Below are positions 1 to 9,100 of a DNA stretch of 64,000 nucleotides, piece after piece. The notes beneath the pieces were generated by a model that did not search any database, was not told the origin of the DNA, and saw only the letters and a list, made by a program, of their open reading frames with translations. Where the stretch lies: assembly GCF_003815975.1 (NCBI RefSeq), contig NZ_CP033932.1:5065501-5129500 (forward strand). Direction: 5' to 3'. Origin of the DNA: Chryseobacterium bernardetii. Its GTDB lineage: Bacteria > Bacteroidota > Bacteroidia > Flavobacteriales > Weeksellaceae. The translations under genes and the position numbers were made by a program. Every line of letters begins with the position of its first letter. Position 1 is the stretch's first letter.

Positions 1-1207
1 TCCCTCTGATAAAACAATCCTCATTTCGGGTATCTGCATGTAAAACGCCTTGTTTTACATACATAGCAGCGGCGTCATTGTTATCTGTTGTAAGCTGAAC
101 TACCAATGAGGGTTGTGCAGCCAGCTCTTTTACCGGCCAGCCTGCTTCAAACTGTTCTAAAGCAAGGTTTGCAGTGGTGGGTCCAATTTTAATATTGTTG
201 GTACTTCCTTCCAGGTTCTGATTTCCGTAGAAATTATAGGATCTCTGCCTGCTGCCCTGGATGTACAGATAGGTTGTATCAGCCGTTTTAAAGCCTGAAA
301 TCTGACTGGCAATTTCTTCTACTGTCTGCAGAACAGAGTTATCACTCATATGGATCTTCCCTTTCCCCTGCGTATGCAAACCATAAAAAGCTGCAATATC
401 AAGGAATTGGGTGGCAGTTTCCCGGATCAGCTTCTTTTGAAAAGCATTGCTACCAACAGCCTGATCTAAAACGTGGTCAGGCTTGCGGGCAAAAGCCAGA
501 TTCAATTGAAATGGATTCGGGTCATTAGCTACTGTATAGTCTCCTTCGTTCAATACAATATCAATACCTATGCTTCCTGTTACATTTCCAAGATGGGTTC
601 CCCTTGGGATCATCGGCAGCTCAAAAGCTTTTTTAGGCTGTTCAGTAGCAGTACCTCCAGTGACTTCAACTTTAGAGATCTTAAGGAAATAGTCATCAAT
701 AAGATCAGTTTCTAATTGGGAATTTCCTACCGGAAAGCCGATATGCTGAGCAGTAAACTGAGGAACAGCAATTCCCAGCATATTATAAAGCCCTGTAAAT
801 TCTTTTTTGATAATGTCTACAAAGGCTGTTGGTGTTCCTGATGTGATTAAATCCCCTTGGAAGAAATCTGATCTGTTCAGACCTCTGTATACGATATATT
901 TGATCGCTAATCCTTTAATCGGCTGACTAAAAGGCTTCAGGATCGCATTTACTTTAGTGGCATCTGTACCACAAGGTTGTAAAAATACCTGTCCTTGGCA
1001 AATGGTATATACTTTGCCAGTAAAGCTTATTTTGGAAGTGGTCCTGAATACAGTTCCATTGGCTCCAAACTTTTCGGCCAGGCTTTGCGAGAACGACTTT
1101 CCCTTCTCCAGGAAGAAGAAAGATTCCGGCAGAAGATCCGGTCGTATGTTAAGCCCTTTGCTGTCGGGAGCTGTTGATAAGCTTCCCGATGGAATATTTT
1201 GTGGCAT
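1..1207 (-). CDS. Unknown protein, 3' end outside the window
   Basis: An open frame begins at the ATG complementary to 1205-1207 and stays open to the window edge, giving 402 codons without a stop. The N-terminus reads MPQNIPSGSLSTAPDSKG and has no signal peptide or membrane segment. The rest looks like a soluble, mixed alpha/beta protein with many Gly/Thr/Asn turns (for example FELPMIPRGTHLGNVTGS and LYIQGSRQRSYNFYGNQN). I do not recognise a family. The M15 peptidase gene lies upstream on the same strand after about 330 nt, so the two could be functionally linked, but no shared promoter is visible. Codon use matches the neighbouring genes. Confidence is high that it is a real gene; its function is unknown. 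Confidence 0.75.
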   Translation of the reverse strand, partial: MPQNIPSGSLSTAPDSKGLNIRPDLLPESFFFLEKGKSFSQSLAEKFGANGTVFRTTSKISFTGKVYTICQGQVFLQPCGTDATKVNAILKPFSQPIKGLAIKYIVYRGLNRSDFFQGDLITSGTPTAFVDIIKKEFTGLYNMLGIAVPQFTAQHIGFPVGNSQLETDLIDDYFLKISKVEVTGGTATEQPKKAFELPMIPRGTHLGNVTGSIGIDIVLNEGDYTVANDPNPFQLNLAFARKPDHVLDQAVGSNAFQKKLIRETATQFLDIAAFYGLHTQGKGKIHMSDNSVLQTVEEIASQISGFKTADTTYLYIQGSRQRSYNFYGNQNLEGSTNNIKIGPTTANLALEQFEAGWPVKELAAQPSLVVQLTTDNNDAAAMYVKQGVLHADTRNEDCFIRG

Positions 1208-1321
1208 TTTTGTGATTTTTGGTGTTAATAAAAGGTAAGACGGTAGTAATGATCAGTCTGATAACTGAAAAGTATTCTGAACCCTTAAGGTTACTGAAGG
1301 CTGTAAGAATAATAAGCCTGG

Positions 1322-1486
1322 TTATTTTTTAAAGAGTGTTTTCTTAAAAATTCGATATGATTTTTCTTCATGCATCTTAGCTGCTTCAATAGTTCTGTTA
1401 TTCAGTATTTTTTCAGATTTTACCAACTGTTCAATAAGGAAGAAGAGTTTTATTTTTCCGGAAAAGACAAAACCCTTCCTGTACAA
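1322..1486 (-). CDS. Possible 54-residue lysine-rich ORF (weak)
   Basis: In the 329-nt gap between the M15 peptidase gene and the unknown gene, one minus-strand frame is open for 54 codons if a TTG start is accepted. The product is basic and helical (it ends KKTLFKK), and an internal Met would give only a 17-residue peptide. There is no ATG, no promoter box and no similarity I can name, so it may be a decayed gene fragment or chance. Nothing else is visible in the gap. Confidence 0.15.
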   Translation of the reverse strand: MYRKGFVFSGKIKLFFLIEQLVKSEKILNNRTIEAAKMHEEKSYRIFKKTLFKK

Positions 1487-1536
1487 TCATTCCGGTTGAT
1501 TGTAGTATTGATTTTCACTGTAAAATAATCCCGGGA

Positions 1537-2043
1537 TTATTTCGTAAAAATTACATATCCGTCTTTATCTTTTGGTAAGTTTTGTAAGTTTCTCCAGGTT
1601 GCTTTGACCTTTCGTTCGCCTTTCCAGATGAAGCTTCGCTCAAAATGCGGCAGGTCCTTAAAGGTTTTCCAGTTTCCGCCCCAGTTCCAGCCGTGCTTAG
1701 CAAAAATCTTCACACATTCGTACCAGTCGGCTACGCCATCATTATCCCAGTCTTTCGCAGTATCCCAGCTTGCTGTTTTTCCGTCGATAATCAGGCAGAT
1801 ATCTACTGCTAATCCGTAATTGTGAATGCTTTGTCCGGCTTTAGCATTGGTGACTTTTTTCCCGGCTTTTGTTCTCCCCTGTGCATACAGTTCATCTTGT
1901 TCTTTGAAAGTTCTCAGGCCTTGGGTAATTCTTACTTTTGCTCTCCCGGTAAGGGCTTCATCACATTCTTTTACGATCTGTGTGACTTCTTTCCTTACCA
2001 ATGGATGGAGATTTTCTATTCTGTTTTCACTTGGTTTATCCAT
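1537..2043 (-). CDS. M15 family peptidoglycan peptidase (endolysin/VanY-like)
   Basis: A 168-residue single-domain metallopeptidase of the M15 type, which cuts peptide bonds in peptidoglycan (L-Ala-D-Glu or D-Ala-D-Ala type specificity). The zinc signature is visible: the motif SIHNYGLAVDI supplies His74 and Asp81, and LPHFE near residues 131-135 supplies the third ligand His133. The N-terminus contains the LRTFKEQDELYAQGRT block typical of phage endolysins and CwlK. There is no signal peptide, so export would need lysis, a holin or a specialised secretion machine, which is odd for a housekeeping enzyme. It starts with ATG about 40 nt downstream of a TAnnTTTG box that carries a dyad. It could be a prophage remnant or an antibacterial effector; no other phage genes are visible. 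Confidence 0.85.
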   Translation of the reverse strand: MDKPSENRIENLHPLVRKEVTQIVKECDEALTGRAKVRITQGLRTFKEQDELYAQGRTKAGKKVTNAKAGQSIHNYGLAVDICLIIDGKTASWDTAKDWDNDGVADWYECVKIFAKHGWNWGGNWKTFKDLPHFERSFIWKGERKVKATWRNLQNLPKDKDGYVIFTK

Positions 2044-2083
2044 GAATGATTACTATTTTGTGATTGGGTGTTTGATTCTTTAG

Positions 2084-2123
2084 CAAAGCTATTTAAGGCC
2101 GACGCCAAAACTTGACGTATTAT
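2084..2123 (-). promoter_or_regulatory. Promoter plus 17-bp dyad for the M15 peptidase
   Basis: On the minus strand a perfect Bacteroidetes -7 box (TAGCTTTG, 2084-2091) lies about 40 nt before the peptidase ATG. Fourteen nucleotides upstream of it ends the sequence ATACGTCAAGTTTTGGCGT. Its core (2102-2118) is an inverted repeat, ACGTCAA-n3-TTGGCGT, with one mismatch. The same element with the same spacing recurs at 2251-2290. Confidence 0.6.
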
Positions 2124-2224
2124 TTTCTATAATTAAAAATATGAAATTTATTTACTGCCAGGCATGAGCCGCCAGATAGGCTGGAAATGGTAAACATCAT
2201 TGGGATAAGCAAGTGTACAGTCAT
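2120..2224 (-). CDS. Possible 34-residue peptide
   Basis: An ATG-initiated 34-codon frame lies about 27 nt downstream of the second dyad promoter (2251-2290), so the promoter has something to transcribe before it reaches the M15 peptidase gene. The peptide begins MTVHLLIPMMFTISSLSGGS and is hydrophobic at the N-terminus. Its stop codon abuts the proximal dyad. Position is the only support; it may be an untranslated leader instead. Confidence 0.25.
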   Translation of the reverse strand: MTVHLLIPMMFTISSLSGGSCLAVNKFHIFNYRK

Positions 2225-2250
2225 TTATAGTTCGTTGTTTAATTCTGAAA

Positions 2251-2290
2251 CAAAAGTAGCAGCCACCAACGTCAAAACTTGACGTATTAT
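2251..2290 (-). promoter_or_regulatory. Second dyad promoter, twin of 2084-2123
   Basis: The -7 box TACTTTTG (2251-2258, minus strand) is preceded at the same 14-nt distance by ATACGTCAAGTTTTGACGT. Here the dyad ACGTCAA-n3-TTGACGT (2269-2285) is perfect. Eighteen bases are identical to the first copy 167 bp away, while the spacers differ. That pattern suggests selection on a protein-binding site rather than a recent duplication. Confidence 0.6.
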
Positions 2291-2396
2291 ATTTTTTTCC
2301 GGAAAAATTTCATCACAGAAGCAGTATTCATTGAAACTATGTATTAATCAAGCCAGAGGAAGGAAATCAGAAACTTTTACTCTATTATTAGAACAA

Positions 2397-2431
2397 AAAT
2401 CCGGCAACAGAATAGATCTATTGCCGGATTT
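2397..2431 (-). terminator. Intrinsic terminator of the gene at 2453-3910
   Basis: The inverted repeat AAATCCGGCAA / TTGCCGGATTT flanks a 13-nt loop. On the minus strand it is followed by a T-rich tract. It lies 22 nt beyond the stop codon of the 485-residue protein gene. Confidence 0.75.
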
Positions 2432-2452
2432 AATTATTTGCACCTGTATTTA

Positions 2453-3910
2453 TTACTTCTTACATTTACTGTAGTCAGAAATAATCTGGATCAGGTTCTG
2501 TTCATTTTTAAGATCAAGGCTTTCCTTTTTTAACTGATCGGAGACTGTTTTACAATCCTTAAGATAATCTGCCAGCTTTTCCGAAAGTTTATCATTAGAC
2601 CTGTTATCAAGCATTTGTCCTTTAGGCTGAAGGTCTGTTTTGATCACATATTTCTGCAGTTCTACAGGATCCTGAAGCAGCATGATTTTATTTTCTTTAG
2701 CAATAAGCCTGTAGAAATAAGAATTATTGCCATGCAAACTTCCGTAGTTCTGCATTTTTTTCATAAATTCTCCTTTTACATCCAATCCGTAATAACATTC
2801 TTCATTTCCATTAGGAGAAACACAGAAATGCACGCCAGAATCTGCATCATAGATCTTAGTTGCCATACTGTTCATTCCTGGTAGCTGTTTTTTAAGGGTA
2901 ACGCGCTGCCCAAAGAAGTCTGCACCTCCTTCAGGAAGTTTCTGGCCGGTTCTTTCGGTATCCAGCATTTCAAACCAGATAGTGATCCTTCCTTCTGTTT
3001 TCTTTCCTGATCTTTCTACCAGATATCCCGGAACATCATATAAATTGATGCTTCGATTAACAGCATCAGCCACCTTTGCATGCTGCAGTTCCTGATTTTT
3101 ATAATAAGCCTGGTGCTCCAGCGTATATCCCTGAATAAAAAGATTCGCTATAAACTCATTTACAAAAGCGTAATCCGATTGGGCATAAGGTCTTGTGGCT
3201 GTAAAAGTAAATTCATTCTGATCAAAAGTTCTTACCACATATGTCTTGATGCCCTGTGCCTGGTACATAGAGGCCACTTTAATCCCATCCAGATCACTTA
3301 CTTCAAGACATGGCCCAGCATTGCTGAAACCAACACAATTATAGCCTTTGGCATAACCTATTATTTTAGCCGGATAAGAACCATTATTGATCAAAATCTC
3401 TCCTCTTGACCCTAATCTTGGATTATAAAGACTTCTGATATTGTCAAGCCTGCTTTTTCTTTCATTATCTTCGGCAATGCTATTGGTTTTTGCTTTCAAA
3501 TATTTATCCGCTAAATTTTTCCTTGGTGTGGTAAAAAACTTCTCTACCTCATTTTTATCAAATCCATTTTCATCGAAAAGATGGTATTTTACAGCCAGTT
3601 GATGGGCTACAATTCTGTCCGGCTTAAAAGAGGTGATTAATACTTCATACGGAATCTGAGTGGTTTTTCCATCTGCCGATTTCATATCCAGATAATAAAG
3701 AAACTGGTCCTTTGCTAAGGTAACTCCTTTAAGATCTGCATCAAAAACCTTTTCATTGGCCAAGGTATAAAATTCAAAATGATCCCTGTAAGGAGATTTC
3801 AAAATTCCGGCTTCTTTTTCATTGACCAGGATTTTGTCTCTCTTCAGCTGTATCTTTTGGGAGAATACCAAAGAAGAAAATAATAATGCTGTTAATAGAT
3901 ATATTTTCAT
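2453..3910 (-). CDS. Secreted protein of unknown function
   Basis: A 485-residue protein with a clear Sec signal peptide (MKIYLLTALLFSSLVFSQ, cleavage before the Gln) and no further membrane segment. The mature part is lysine-rich and ends with a helical, charged C-terminus containing two late cysteines. Four more cysteines sit in two close pairs, near YNCVGFSNAGPCLEV and near VHFCVSPNGNEECYYG, suggesting periplasmic disulfides. I recognise no catalytic motif. It lies downstream of the LytTR regulator but is separated from it by an intrinsic terminator, so it is probably a separate transcription unit. Confidence 0.8.
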   Translation of the reverse strand: MKIYLLTALLFSSLVFSQKIQLKRDKILVNEKEAGILKSPYRDHFEFYTLANEKVFDADLKGVTLAKDQFLYYLDMKSADGKTTQIPYEVLITSFKPDRIVAHQLAVKYHLFDENGFDKNEVEKFFTTPRKNLADKYLKAKTNSIAEDNERKSRLDNIRSLYNPRLGSRGEILINNGSYPAKIIGYAKGYNCVGFSNAGPCLEVSDLDGIKVASMYQAQGIKTYVVRTFDQNEFTFTATRPYAQSDYAFVNEFIANLFIQGYTLEHQAYYKNQELQHAKVADAVNRSINLYDVPGYLVERSGKKTEGRITIWFEMLDTERTGQKLPEGGADFFGQRVTLKKQLPGMNSMATKIYDADSGVHFCVSPNGNEECYYGLDVKGEFMKKMQNYGSLHGNNSYFYRLIAKENKIMLLQDPVELQKYVIKTDLQPKGQMLDNRSNDKLSEKLADYLKDCKTVSDQLKKESLDLKNEQNLIQIISDYSKCKK

Positions 3911-3961
3911 GTTTAATAGTTAACAATAATTGAAAGATGGAAAATACGAAAAAAAATGAAG

Positions 3962-3993
3962 AGAGGGAAGGTTGGGAGCTAGTACTTCCCTCT
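3962..3993 (-). terminator. Terminator after the LytTR regulator
   Basis: AGAGGGAAG and CTTCCCTCT form a 9-bp stem around a 14-nt loop. In the minus direction it is followed by a run of eight T. It closes the kinase-protease-SusCD-LytTR region. The purine-rich gaag/cttc composition resembles the inverted repeat at 16138-16208. Confidence 0.7.
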
Positions 3994-4016
3994 TCCGGCA
4001 TCAGGCTTCCTGCTTT

Positions 4017-4781
4017 TTAGTTCTTCAGCCAGTTCAGACATTCAGTAATCTGCATTTTACTGATAAATACTTCATCGCTTACTTCCGGTTTGGGAGAAAG
4101 TTTCAATTCTACCTTTTGGCTTGAATGTTTAATAATCTCAGTAATAGCTTCTTTATTGATGATAAACTTTCGGCTTACTTTAAAGAAAACCTGTGGATTC
4201 AGTTTCTGGATAATATCTTTAATGGTATCGTCATAAATATAAGTCTGATTATCCATTGTAGTAAGGAAAAGGTATTTTCCTGAAGCAAAAAAATAGGCTG
4301 TATTCTGCTCATCTATGGATTTCAGCTTATTACCTTCTCTTACCATAAAACGTTTCATCATTTCAGCATCTTCTCCCTGGCGTAAGGTAGATATGGATTT
4401 CAATAAAGGTTCGGGGTCAAAATTATTTCGGATGGAAACAAATTTCTGCAATGCCTGGTGGAGATCTTCCTCTTCAAAAGGTTTCAGAACATAATCTATC
4501 GTGAAATGCCTGAAAACCCGCATCGCATACTCATCAAATGCCGTAATAAAGATAATGGGAGTAAAAAGCTCTACCTGCTCAAAAATTTCCAGGCTCATCC
4601 CGTCACCAAGATGAATATCCATAAAAATAAGATCGGCTGAGTTACTTTCAAAGAAATCTATCGCCATTTTTTTGGAACGAAGAACTACTATTTCCGTCAC
4701 AGGAATGATGTTTTGTTTACCCAAAAGATCCTTCAGATAATTAACAGCCAGCAGCTCATCTTCTATAATGGCAATTTTCAT
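4017..4781 (-). CDS. LytTR-family response regulator
   Basis: A 254-residue DNA-binding response regulator. The receiver domain occupies about residues 1-120, with the acidic pair Glu7/Asp8, phosphoacceptor Asp55 (IFMDIHLGDG), Thr80 and Lys100 (DYVLKPFE). A LytTR DNA-binding domain follows at about 140-254 (KLKSIDEQNTAYFFASGKY, FFKVSRKFIINKEAI). LytTR regulators bind tandem direct repeats and are usually paired with NPHF-type sensor kinases. Such a kinase is encoded at 12225-13820, at the other end of this same-strand cluster. A hairpin separates this gene from susD, and its own -7 box ends only 5 nt before the ATG, so it can be transcribed independently, probably as a leaderless mRNA. Confidence 0.92.
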   Translation of the reverse strand: MKIAIIEDELLAVNYLKDLLGKQNIIPVTEIVVLRSKKMAIDFFESNSADLIFMDIHLGDGMSLEIFEQVELFTPIIFITAFDEYAMRVFRHFTIDYVLKPFEEEDLHQALQKFVSIRNNFDPEPLLKSISTLRQGEDAEMMKRFMVREGNKLKSIDEQNTAYFFASGKYLFLTTMDNQTYIYDDTIKDIIQKLNPQVFFKVSRKFIINKEAITEIIKHSSQKVELKLSPKPEVSDEVFISKMQITECLNWLKN

Positions 4782-4786
4782 AAATA

Positions 4787-4794
4787 CAAAAGTA
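4787..4794 (-). promoter_or_regulatory. -7 box directly before the LytTR ATG
   Basis: The minus strand reads TACTTTTG, a full match to TAnnTTTG, then TATTT and the ATG. Initiation 4-7 nt after the box would leave an mRNA with essentially no 5' leader. Confidence 0.55.
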
Positions 4795-4800
4795 CAAAAA

Positions 4801-4830
4801 AACCGCTAGAACGGTTAAATTCCAGCGGTT
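4801..4830 (-). terminator. Terminator between susD and the LytTR regulator
   Basis: AACCGCT and AGCGGTT form a stem around a 16-nt loop and are followed on the minus strand by seven T. It lies 25 nt after the susD stop codon. Transcripts from the protease-susC-susD unit should largely stop here and only partly read into the regulator gene. Confidence 0.65.
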
Positions 4831-4854
4831 TCAAGGGTTTTTGATATGAAGTTT

Positions 4855-6174
4855 CTATAAATTAGGATTATTCTTCTTCGCGCTCATTGGATATTCTATC
4901 GTATATCTCGGATCATTCTGCTGAAGAATATAGTCCTTACCGTTAATGGTATGTTTAATCTCTTTCTGGTTGGCTCTTCTCAGATCAAACCATCTGTGCC
5001 CTTCCACAGCAAATTCCCTGGATCTTTCATCAAGGATGAAATTCATGAAATCTGTGGCGTTCATTGGAGCTATTGAAGCCTGAACAGCTGTATATCCTTC
5101 CGGAGTATATCTGTTTTTAAGAACTTTGGATAGGGTTTCTTTAGCTTCATCAAGTTTGTTCAGTTTCAGAAGAGCTTCAGATTTTATGAAATACATTTCT
5201 GCAGTTCTGAAAGATACTTTAAATTCTGAACTTCCTTTCTTAATGATTTTATACTGGCTTCCATTTTTTTCAAAATAGAGTTTGAATCTTTTATCTGTAG
5301 TAGTGTTGAATTTCGACATCAGCTCAGAAGATGCAAAGGATAAGTTCTGTGCAGCACTGTCAAACACATCATCTAATGCCATAATAGATTCTACAGCCAT
5401 ATAATGATGAGGAAGCGTATTGCTTGTATTCAGGTCAACCAGGTCTCCTTTCATCGCTAATGCCTGTTCTGCATAAGATAAAGCTTTATTCCAGTCGTTT
5501 TGATAAAGTGCCGTTCTGGCCTGTAAAGCCATTAATGCAATCTTAGAGAACCTGTAATTGATACCGGCTGCCTGCTTCTGCTCTACCATAAGACCTTCCG
5601 CTTTACTCATATCAGCATGAATAAGGTCATAAACTGCCTGTACACTCGATGGCTTCAGTACGGCTTCAATATCCATTTCAAGATTCAGAGGAACCCCTCT
5701 GTCTGTAGAAGCTGTAGCACTATTGTATGGCTTCGCATAAAGGTTAACCATATCAAAATAGGTATAAGCCCGTAATGCATAGGCTTCAGCGAGAATCTGT
5801 CTCTTTTCAGGAGAATCTGCCATGGTTTTGGCTCCTTCATTAATGATCTGGTTCAGGTAAAAAATCACTGAATAAAACCTCACCCATGGAAATTCTGCTG
5901 TTGCAGAATCATTATTGGTGTCTTTCCACATCGCAATTTCGCGGTACACATTAAAATCACTGATATTTTCGTTAATGGTTACCTCATCGGTACGAAGTAC
6001 TGATAATGATTTATGGGCCGGATATTTTGCATATGCCGAGGTAAGAACTTTACGGTAGTCTTCAACAGTGGTTGGAATGACTTTTCCTTCAGGCTGAATA
6101 TCCAGAAATCTGTCACATCCTACACTGGTAAAGCTGATAACGGCTAATGCTATAATAGTTGTTATTTTTTTCAT
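4855..6174 (-). CDS. SusD/RagB-family surface lipoprotein
   Basis: A SusD-like substrate-binding lipoprotein of about 439 residues. It forms the lid of the outer-membrane SusC transporter, whose gene ends 12 nt upstream. The N-terminus MKKITTIIALAVISFTSVGC ends in a lipobox; the acylated Cys precedes DRFLDIQPEGKV, a typical SusD start. Tetratricopeptide-like helices (ALRAYTYFDMVNLYAKPYN, AEALLKLNKLDEAKETL) and the C-terminal block DERSREFAVEGHRWFDLRR are family hallmarks. I chose ATG 6174; a TTG three codons earlier is the alternative. The substrate is not evident from sequence, but the neighbouring protease suggests peptides or protein fragments. Confidence 0.9.
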   Translation of the reverse strand: MKKITTIIALAVISFTSVGCDRFLDIQPEGKVIPTTVEDYRKVLTSAYAKYPAHKSLSVLRTDEVTINENISDFNVYREIAMWKDTNNDSATAEFPWVRFYSVIFYLNQIINEGAKTMADSPEKRQILAEAYALRAYTYFDMVNLYAKPYNSATASTDRGVPLNLEMDIEAVLKPSSVQAVYDLIHADMSKAEGLMVEQKQAAGINYRFSKIALMALQARTALYQNDWNKALSYAEQALAMKGDLVDLNTSNTLPHHYMAVESIMALDDVFDSAAQNLSFASSELMSKFNTTTDKRFKLYFEKNGSQYKIIKKGSSEFKVSFRTAEMYFIKSEALLKLNKLDEAKETLSKVLKNRYTPEGYTAVQASIAPMNATDFMNFILDERSREFAVEGHRWFDLRRANQKEIKHTINGKDYILQQNDPRYTIEYPMSAKKNNPNL

Positions 6175-6186
6175 TTTTTTCAAGTT

Positions 6187-9100
6187 TTAAAAAGAAACAT
6201 TAAATCCTACTGTAACCGATTTAGCAATAGGCTGTGCATAAATATTACCATACGTTTCCGGATCAAAATATCCTTTATATCCATTACTGAATACAAACAG
6301 GTTACGCCCTTCCACACTTACTCTAAGACTGCTGATTCCCATTGGAGCTGTAAACTCTTTCGGAAGTGTATAGCCCAGGCGGATGCTGCTGATCCTTAAG
6401 TAACTGATCTCTTTAGCCCATACATCAAGCAATCCGTAAGTATTGGAACGGTTACCAGCAAACCATTTATTAGCCATCCATCCATTCGGGTTGGCATCCA
6501 TATCCGGACTTGTAATTCCTGGCAATGAGCCCCCTGCTTCATAGATTTCTCTTGTATAATTTCTTCCTCTGTCAAGCTCCATTCCTCTGTAAGATGGGCT
6601 GCGCATTACCGTCTGCTTAAAGTTGAATGTTGCAGAAATGGTCAGATCAAAATTCTTTACCTTGAAATTGTTGATGATTCCTCCTGTGAACTTAGGATCT
6701 CTGTCGCCCACATAAGTGAACAGGTTTCTCAGTTCTTCGTTTGTTAATTTTGTATCCACGAACTGCCCCGGAAGAAAGTCTGCATACACATCATAAAGCT
6801 TGAAGAATTCTTCGGCAGATACCTTTTCATTTCCTTTCCAGAACATTGGGTTTCCATACGCATCCATTCCTGCTGTTTTTAAAGCAAATACGGAATTTAC
6901 AGGAAGACCTTCCCTGGATGGAAGCATCGCATTATCACGAGGCTGCTCACTTAGCACTTTACTCTTATTATGGGCAAAGTTGATAGTGGTGGACCACTTA
7001 AAGTTTTCTTTGTCAATATTTCTGGTAGATAAAGCCAATTCAAAACCTTTGTTGGTAAGGCTTCCCCAGTTCATCATAGTATATTCGAACCCGGATTCAA
7101 GCGGAGTCTCCTTCATACTGATCATATCCGTACCTTTTCTGCTGTAAACATCAGCGGTAAGATTAATACGGTTTTTGAATAATCCAAGATCAAGACCAAA
7201 GTTCACATTGGTTGTTTTTTCCCAACGAAGTTTATCATTTGGCGGACTGATCACATTGATTACATCTTCTCTCATTCCCGGAAGAATATTGGCATAATTG
7301 TATTCACCAATAAAAAATGGCGAAGTATTACGGTCAATATTTCCCTGTAGACCGTAAGAAGCTCTCAGTCTAAGGTTGGAAACAGGAGTAATATTCTGCA
7401 TGAAGTTTTCCTTTGTTACCAGCCATGAACCGGAAACGGCCCAAATCGGAAGATATTTATACTTTTTGTTCACCCCAAATAAGTTGGTACCATCATATCG
7501 TACACTTCCGAAGAAAGTATATTTCTGATCGTAAGTGTAGGAAGCTGTAGCAAACATAGATGCATAAGCGTTTTCTACAGGCGGCATTTCACGGTATGTC
7601 TCATATTTTTTCTCTGCTGCAAAACTGGAGCTAGGAAAAGCGATAGGAGTAGCCGTTCTGGTATTTTTGTTGTACCCGAAAGCCCTGGTAAGCGTTGTGT
7701 TATCTTTTGTCTTACGGATTTCTGTTCCTGCCATTAAATCAATTTCATGTACGGAATTGATTTTGGTGTTATAAGTTCCCTGTAACTTCCAGTTGTATTG
7801 GAAGAAATCATTATCCCAGTTTTGTTTGATATCTCCTGCAGGCAGAAAGTATTTATAGCCGCCATCTTTATAATACCGGGTTCCTTCCTTCATCTTTCTG
7901 GTGAAATAGGTCTCCTGTCCGGCATATTTTTCCGTCTTGTTGGTATCATACTGAATTCCTAACTGAGACGTGAATTTCAGGTTTTTTGAAACTTTATATT
8001 CCAAATCCAAAATAGCCTTCAAAGAGTGGTTTTTCAGTGTATAGCTTGTGTTCTGTCTTTCTTCAAGGAAATTGAAAGGAACATAAGTGTCTGCAAAACC
8101 ATCAATATCTTTATCATATCTGTAGCTTCCATCCGGATTGAACGGATTCATGTACGGATTGGCATTTCTTGAATAATTAACCGGGCTTGCCGCTGCATCA
8201 GCATCCGTCATAAATGATTCTTTCTCGCTCTGAGTACCAAAAACAGAGATTCCTGCCGTTAATTTATCACTTAACTTATAATTATTCTTTAAGGTCAGGT
8301 TATAACGTTTAAATCCTGTACCAATGGTTGTTCCCTCTTCATCATAATACCCCAAAGAGAAATAGTAATCTGATGTTTCTCCACCTCCGGAAATACTTAC
8401 TCCATATTGTTTATTGATGGCATTTCTGTACAATAATTTCCCCCAATCTGTGGTATTATTTCTTAGTGCATTGATCTGATTACGCGTGAATGGCGTTAAA
8501 GCATCAAAACCTCCGTTCCTGAAGTCATTAAGTTGGTTATTTTGAGTTAAAATTCTCATCACTTCCCCTTTATCTGCACGGTAAGTAAGATCTGCACGCT
8601 TGGCAAGCATTAATTCAAGATCTACTTTCTCTGATGCATTCATCAGGTTTAATTTTTCAAAATCAGGACGGGCTGTTACGAAAGTATCGGCAGAGAAATT
8701 TAATCTCATAGTTCCCTTCTTCCCTTTCTTCGTGGTAATTGAAATTACCCCGTTGGCAGCTCTTGCCCCATAAATGGCTGTTGCTGCAGCATCTTTCAGA
8801 ATAGTAATATCTTCAATATCATTCGGGTTCAGTCCTGCAATGGAGAAATTCTGAAGCTGATCGATATTGTCTTTATCACTGAAGTTAGGGACATCATTTC
8901 CTTCTAACGGAAGACCATCAATTACCCATAGCGGATCCTGTGGCCCTGATAAAGACGCTGTTCCACGGATTCTGATCTTTGCAGGTCCTCCCGGAGATCC
9001 CGTTTCCGGAGTTACCACTACCCCGGCAATCTGTCCGGATAACATCTGGTCTACACTCGCAACACCAGCCTGGCTGATATTGTCCATTTTTACTGTCGCA

